Source: Thermomonas sp.
Lineage (GTDB): Bacteria; Pseudomonadota; Gammaproteobacteria; Xanthomonadales; Xanthomonadaceae
Direction: 5' to 3'
Assembly (NCBI RefSeq): GCF_023953935.1
Contig: NZ_JAMLIW010000001.1
Location: forward strand, 248,001 to 312,000
Length of the DNA: 64,000 bases
Below are positions 60,404 through 64,000 of this stretch, piece by piece. Position 1 is the first letter of the stretch; the number at the start of each line of letters is the position of its first letter. Both the position numbers and the translations under genes were made by a program. The notes beneath the pieces were generated by a model that did not search any database, was not told where the DNA came from, and saw nothing but the letters and a program-made list of their open reading frames with translations.

Positions 60404-61117
60404 ATGATTCCATGGTGGGAAATGGGCCTGCGGCTGGTGCTCGCGGCCGCCCTCAGCGGGGTCATCGGGATCAACCGCGAGCACCACGAGTGGGCGGCAG
60501 GCCTGCGCACCCACATGCTGGTCTGCGTCGGCGCGGCGCTGACCATGCTGGTATCGACCTACGGCTTCCGCGACGTGCTCGGGCAGCCAGCCATCGTCCT
60601 GGACCCTTCGCGTATCGCCGCCCAGGTCATCAGCGGGATCGGCTTCCTCGGCGCGGGCACCATCCTGTTCCTGCAGCGCGAGCAGGTGATCCGCGGGCTG
60701 ACCACCGCCGCCGGGCTGTGGGCGGTGGCCGCGGTCGGGCTGGCCTCCGGTGCCGGCATGTACCTGGCTGCCGCCATGGGCACCGCGCTGATGTGGACCA
60801 TCCTGGCCATCCTCAAACCCCTGGAGCGGCGGTTCCTGCGCCGCAACTTCCGCAACAACCACGTCCGCCTGCGGCTGGCGGGCGGCACCCCGCTGGCACA
60901 GGTGGAAACGGCGATCGCCGAGGTCGGGCTGGAAATGTCCAGCGTCACGTTGCGCCGCGATGGCGACGGGCTGGACGTGGTCGAGCTCGAGTGCGACCCG
61001 CCGCGGCCGCGCGCCGAGCTGCTGGCCAAGGCGGACGCACTGCGGCGGATGGAAGGCGTGCTGGCGGTGGAAGTCGGCAACCTGAACGCAGCGGGCGCTG
61101 CCGGCAACAAGCGCTGA
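60404..61117 (+). CDS. MgtC/SapB family membrane protein
   Basis: 237 residues: four N-terminal helices with RLVLAAALSGVIGINREHHE, GLRTHMLVCVGAALTMLVST, AQVISGIGFLGAGTILFLQR and RGLTTAAGLWAVAAVGLASG, the family fingerprint; then a cytoplasmic ACT-like domain from about 150. MgtC proteins affect magnesium limitation survival and F-type ATPase in pathogens; function here is unknown. The gene closes a run of closely spaced genes starting at the RNase. Confidence 0.92.
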   Translation: MIPWWEMGLRLVLAAALSGVIGINREHHEWAAGLRTHMLVCVGAALTMLVSTYGFRDVLGQPAIVLDPSRIAAQVISGIGFLGAGTILFLQREQVIRGLTTAAGLWAVAAVGLASGAGMYLAAAMGTALMWTILAILKPLERRFLRRNFRNNHVRLRLAGGTPLAQVETAIAEVGLEMSSVTLRRDGDGLDVVELECDPPRPRAELLAKADALRRMEGVLAVEVGNLNAAGAAGNKR

Positions 61118-61280
61118 AATTCGGACGCTGCCGTCTCCCCGCGCCAGGTTGCCGGCGCGACGCTCTGCTGCCGCAAATGGCCCCACCTTGCCGGCGCCGC
61201 TGGGCACACGCTGGGCGCCTGCCCGCGGACACACTCCAATGCCGGAACGCCGGCTTGAAGTCCAAGATTTTGTTGCGTAT

Positions 61281-61299
61281 GCGAATCAGTCTCATTATC
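61281..61299 (+). promoter_or_regulatory. Fur-box candidate upstream of TonB receptor
   Basis: GCGAATCAGTCTCATTATC agrees with the 19-bp Fur consensus GATAATGATAATCATTATC at 13 of 19 positions, with a perfect right half TCATTATC. It lies 49 nt before the receptor ATG and overlaps a possible -10 (TATCAT at 61297-61302), so iron repression is likely. Confidence 0.75.
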
Positions 61300-61347
61300 A
61301 TGCGCACCCGATGCGGCCGGATGCCGCCACACCCCACCAAGGACCCC

Positions 61348-63570
61348 ATGTCGTCACACCTGTTCGCGCTGTCGCGCACGCTCCTCGCACTGGCCATTGG
61401 CCTGTCCCTGGCCACGCCCGCCTTCGCCGGCACGACCACAGCTGCCACCACGCCAAAGCACGCAGGAACGGGCCATCCAACCGCCGCAAGCACCGGCACC
61501 GAAACACCGTCAGGCAGCGGCGGAGATTCCCCATCCGCGCAGTCCACCGGCAACGGCGACCCGACGCGATTGCACGGCGTGGTGGTGATCGGCCAGCGCT
61601 ACCTGCCCGATTACAACGTGCGCAGCACCCGCAGCGCGACCCGCACCAATACCGCCCTGCTGAACATCCCGCAGGCGGCCACCGTCGTCACCGACAAGCT
61701 GGTCGCCGACCAGGCCATGACCAGCTTCGGCGATGCCTTCCGCTACATGCCGGGGATCGGCACGGCGCAGGGCGAAGGCAACCGCGACACCCCGGTCATG
61801 CGCGGCATCAGCACCACCGGCGATTTTTACGTCGACGGCATCCGCGACGATGTCCAGTATTTCCGTGACATGTACAACCTCGACCGGGTCGAGGCGCTCA
61901 AGGGCCCGAACGCCCTGACCTTCGGGCGCGGCGGCAGCGGCGGCGTCATCAACCGGATCACCCGCGTGGCCGATGGCATGGACCACCACAGCGGAACCGC
62001 CCAGTTCGGCTCGGGCCTGCGCCGGCGCGGAACGATCGACTACGGCACCGGCATCGGCGACCGCGCGGGATTCCGCGTCAACGCCGTGTACGAGGATTCG
62101 GACAGCTTCCGCGACGATGCGACCCTGAAGCGCTACGGCATCAACCCGACCTTCAACGTCGACTTCGGCAGCGCCACATCGCTGCTGCTGTCCTACGAGC
62201 GCTTCCACGACAAGCGCACCGCCGACCGCGGCGTTCCCTCGTACCTTGGCCGCCCGGTCGCCACCGACCCTTCGACCTTCTTCGGCAATCCCGAGCTCAG
62301 CTTCAGCGAAGCCGACGTCAACGCCTTCGACGCCACCCTCCAGCACGCCTTCACCGAGCAGCTCAGCCTGCGCAACCACCTGCGCTGGGCCGATTACGAC
62401 AAGCTGTACCAGAACGTGTTCCCCGGAGCGGTCAGTGCAGACGGTGCCACGGTGACACTCGGGGCCTACAGCCACGCGACCCGGCGCACCAATCTTTTCA
62501 ACCAGACCGATCTGGTCTTGGAAACCCAAGCCGCCGGGATGCGCCACACCCTGCTGCTGGGCAGCGAGCTTGGGTATCAGTCGAACGACAATTTCCGGAT
62601 GACCGGCTACTTCGCTCCGGGCACCAACGTGGTTCCGGTGGCTGCACCCAACGTCGATGCCGCTGTCGATTTCCGCCAGAGCGCCAGCGACGCCGACAAC
62701 CACACCACCGCCAGAATCACCGCCGTCTACCTGCAGGACCAGATCGAGTTTTCACCACACTGGCAGGCCATCATCGGCCTGCGCTATGACGATTTCCGGG
62801 TCGACCTGCGCAACAATCGCAACGGCCAGGTCTTCCGCAGCGCCGACCACATGCTCTCCCCGCGCGCCGGGCTGATCTTCAAGCCCAATGCCGACGTCTC
62901 GATCTACGCCAGCTACAGTCGCGCCTTCCAGCCGCGCTCCGGCGACCAGTTGGCCTCGCTGACGGCCAGCAACGCCGCGTTGCGCCCCGAGAGTTTCAGC
63001 AACCGCGAGATCGGCGCCAAATGGGATATCCGCCGCGACCTGCAGGCCAGCATCGCGGTGTACCGCCTGGACCGCGGCAACGTGGCGATCGTGGATCCGA
63101 ACGACGCGACCCGCATGCTTCTGGTCGATGGCCAGAACACCCGCGGCGTCGAACTCGGCCTGGCCGGGCGCATCACCGACGCCTGGCAGGTCATGGGGGG
63201 CTATGCCTGGCAGACCGGCGAAATCACCACCACCCAATCGGCGACGATCCTCAAGGGCAACCGGTTGGCGCAGCTGCCCCGTCACTCCGCTTCACTGTGG
63301 AACCGCTACGACTTCACGCCGCGCTTCGGCGCCGGCCTGGGCATCGTTTACCGCGGTGCGCTGTACGCCAACGTCGACAATCGGGTCACTTTGCCCGCCT
63401 TCACCCGCATCGATGCAGCCCTTTACTGGAGCATCACCCAGGACATGGAAGTCCAGCTCAACGTCGAGAATCTCGGCAACGTGCGCTACTTCTCCAGTGC
63501 CCACAGCAACAACAACATCAGCCCCGGCGCCCCGCGCAGTGCGTGGGTGTCGATCAATTACAGGTATTGA
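61348..63570 (+). CDS. TonB-dependent siderophore receptor
   Basis: 740-residue outer-membrane receptor. Signal peptide (LLALAIGLSLATPAFAG), a Thr/Gly-rich spacer, then the plug domain: LLNIPQAATVVTDKLVADQA, MRGISTTGDFYVDGIRDDVQ with YFRDMYNLDRVEALKGPNAL. The barrel ends in VSINYRY with the terminal aromatic residue. The pattern is that of Fiu/CatA-type catecholate siderophore receptors; the exact siderophore is not known. The start at 61348 has AAGGA upstream; ATG 61321 would add nine residues. A Fur box precedes it. Confidence 0.93.
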   Translation: MSSHLFALSRTLLALAIGLSLATPAFAGTTTAATTPKHAGTGHPTAASTGTETPSGSGGDSPSAQSTGNGDPTRLHGVVVIGQRYLPDYNVRSTRSATRTNTALLNIPQAATVVTDKLVADQAMTSFGDAFRYMPGIGTAQGEGNRDTPVMRGISTTGDFYVDGIRDDVQYFRDMYNLDRVEALKGPNALTFGRGGSGGVINRITRVADGMDHHSGTAQFGSGLRRRGTIDYGTGIGDRAGFRVNAVYEDSDSFRDDATLKRYGINPTFNVDFGSATSLLLSYERFHDKRTADRGVPSYLGRPVATDPSTFFGNPELSFSEADVNAFDATLQHAFTEQLSLRNHLRWADYDKLYQNVFPGAVSADGATVTLGAYSHATRRTNLFNQTDLVLETQAAGMRHTLLLGSELGYQSNDNFRMTGYFAPGTNVVPVAAPNVDAAVDFRQSASDADNHTTARITAVYLQDQIEFSPHWQAIIGLRYDDFRVDLRNNRNGQVFRSADHMLSPRAGLIFKPNADVSIYASYSRAFQPRSGDQLASLTASNAALRPESFSNREIGAKWDIRRDLQASIAVYRLDRGNVAIVDPNDATRMLLVDGQNTRGVELGLAGRITDAWQVMGGYAWQTGEITTTQSATILKGNRLAQLPRHSASLWNRYDFTPRFGAGLGIVYRGALYANVDNRVTLPAFTRIDAALYWSITQDMEVQLNVENLGNVRYFSSAHSNNNISPGAPRSAWVSINYRY

Positions 63571-63597
63571 GGCAATGCTGACTTGAGCAGCATTGCC
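63571..63597 (+). terminator. Hairpin after TonB receptor
   Basis: Perfect arms GGCAATGCTG (63571-63580) and CAGCATTGCC (63588-63597), loop ACTTGAG, starting right at the receptor stop codon. The T run after it is weak (TTGAAT), so it may work as a terminator or protect the mRNA 3' end. Confidence 0.6.
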
Positions 63598-63714
63598 TTG
63601 AATACCCGGCGTTGCGGCGAGGGCATCGAGGCAAACATCGAAAACAGGTGCGGCACGTCCCTGTGCCGCCGCGGCGTCGGTTCCTTCGTCGCCGCGTTGA
63701 CCCTGGGCTCGCAC

Positions 63715-64000
63715 TCAGGCGCACGCGCCGGCGCGATCCCCTCGATGGTTTCGTCCCTCCTGGATGTGCATCACCAGCGCTTCGCCGCTGGCCTCCAGCG
63801 CAAACCGACCGCGTTCAGCGTCGTTAGCGCACAGGATCGCGGTATCGCCCGGCTCGATCGCGCCCAGCCCGGAATCGTCGGCAAACCGTCCTTGCCCGGT
63901 GAGCAGGTGCACCGCCCAGGTTTCGCCCGGCGCGGCAAACAGCACCATGGTCCCGGCCAGCGGCCGCCGCCACAGGCAGGCATCGACCTGGCCGCGCTTC
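63715..64000 (-). CDS. HutD/Ves-like protein, C-terminal part (runs off window)
   Basis: The frame is open from the window edge to a stop at 63715. The visible 94 residues include KRGQVDACLWRRPLAGTMVL, GETWAVHLLTGQG, LGAIEPGDTAILCANDAERG and end IQEGRNHRGDRAGACA. The beta-rich pattern with WAVHLLTG resembles the second half of HutD/Ves bicupin-like proteins. The N-terminus and any neighbour are outside. The assignment is moderate. Confidence 0.6.
   Translation of the reverse strand, partial: KRGQVDACLWRRPLAGTMVLFAAPGETWAVHLLTGQGRFADDSGLGAIEPGDTAILCANDAERGRFALEASGEALVMHIQEGRNHRGDRAGACA

Overview
This is high-GC chromosomal DNA from a gammaproteobacterium, most likely of the Xanthomonadaceae/Lysobacteraceae (Xanthomonadales). 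The best markers are an arginine cluster using N-acetylornithine carbamoyltransferase (argF') with a fused N-acetylglutamate kinase/synthase, a FimX/Filp-like degenerate GGDEF-EAL protein, a DksA with a long Lys/Ala/Pro-rich N-terminal tail, and several intergenic palindromic repeat families. The placement rests on recognised gene content, not on a database search.

Layout. 1-5.6 kb holds housekeeping genes: the ftsK 5' end, ald, trxB, aat, infA, a CysK-like enzyme and a GST. At 5.6-6.9 kb a pirin gene lies behind an AT-rich leader carrying a 128-bp array of 8-bp units and a dyad operator candidate. At 6.9-10.4 kb come hutH, hisS and tRNA-Pro(CGG). At 10.5-22.5 kb is an accessory block on the minus strand: a TraB/GumN-like protein, an OmpA-like protein, and a cassette of exported CHAT protease, TpsB transporter and an 1825-residue TpsA exoprotein. 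At 22.7-30.6 kb is the arginine cluster argF'-G-E-B/A-C-H on the minus strand. It is preceded by what reads as a classical attenuator: an Arg-containing leader peptide, an antiterminator segment at its stop codon, and a strong intrinsic terminator 40 nt before argF'. Two tandem-repeat arrays interrupt this cluster.

From 31-44 kb: cysS, sufE, an MFS transporter, dksA, yidD, pyrC, an M23 peptidase, folE2, a squalene-synthase-like hypothetical, gph, mtaD, and divergent efp and epmB (EF-P with its lysine aminomutase). From 44-53 kb: the FimX-like protein, gluQ, phbB, a membrane-anchored cytochrome, DUF456, MscS, a TerB-like protein, DUF488, ferredoxin reductase, glutathione peroxidase and a small hypothetical. 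From 53-64 kb: an M3 peptidase, a DUF3298-like lipoprotein, cspA, rhomboid, GST, a secreted barnase-type RNase with its barstar inhibitor, GNAT, a Rieske protein, MgtC, a Fur-box-preceded TonB receptor and a truncated HutD-like gene.

The two most interesting items are the arginine attenuator (30378-30540, minus) and the CHAT/two-partner secretion cassette (13022-22457). The latter sits directly downstream of argH, where related genomes, from memory, usually carry proBA. No transposase, integrase, prophage or CRISPR array was seen.
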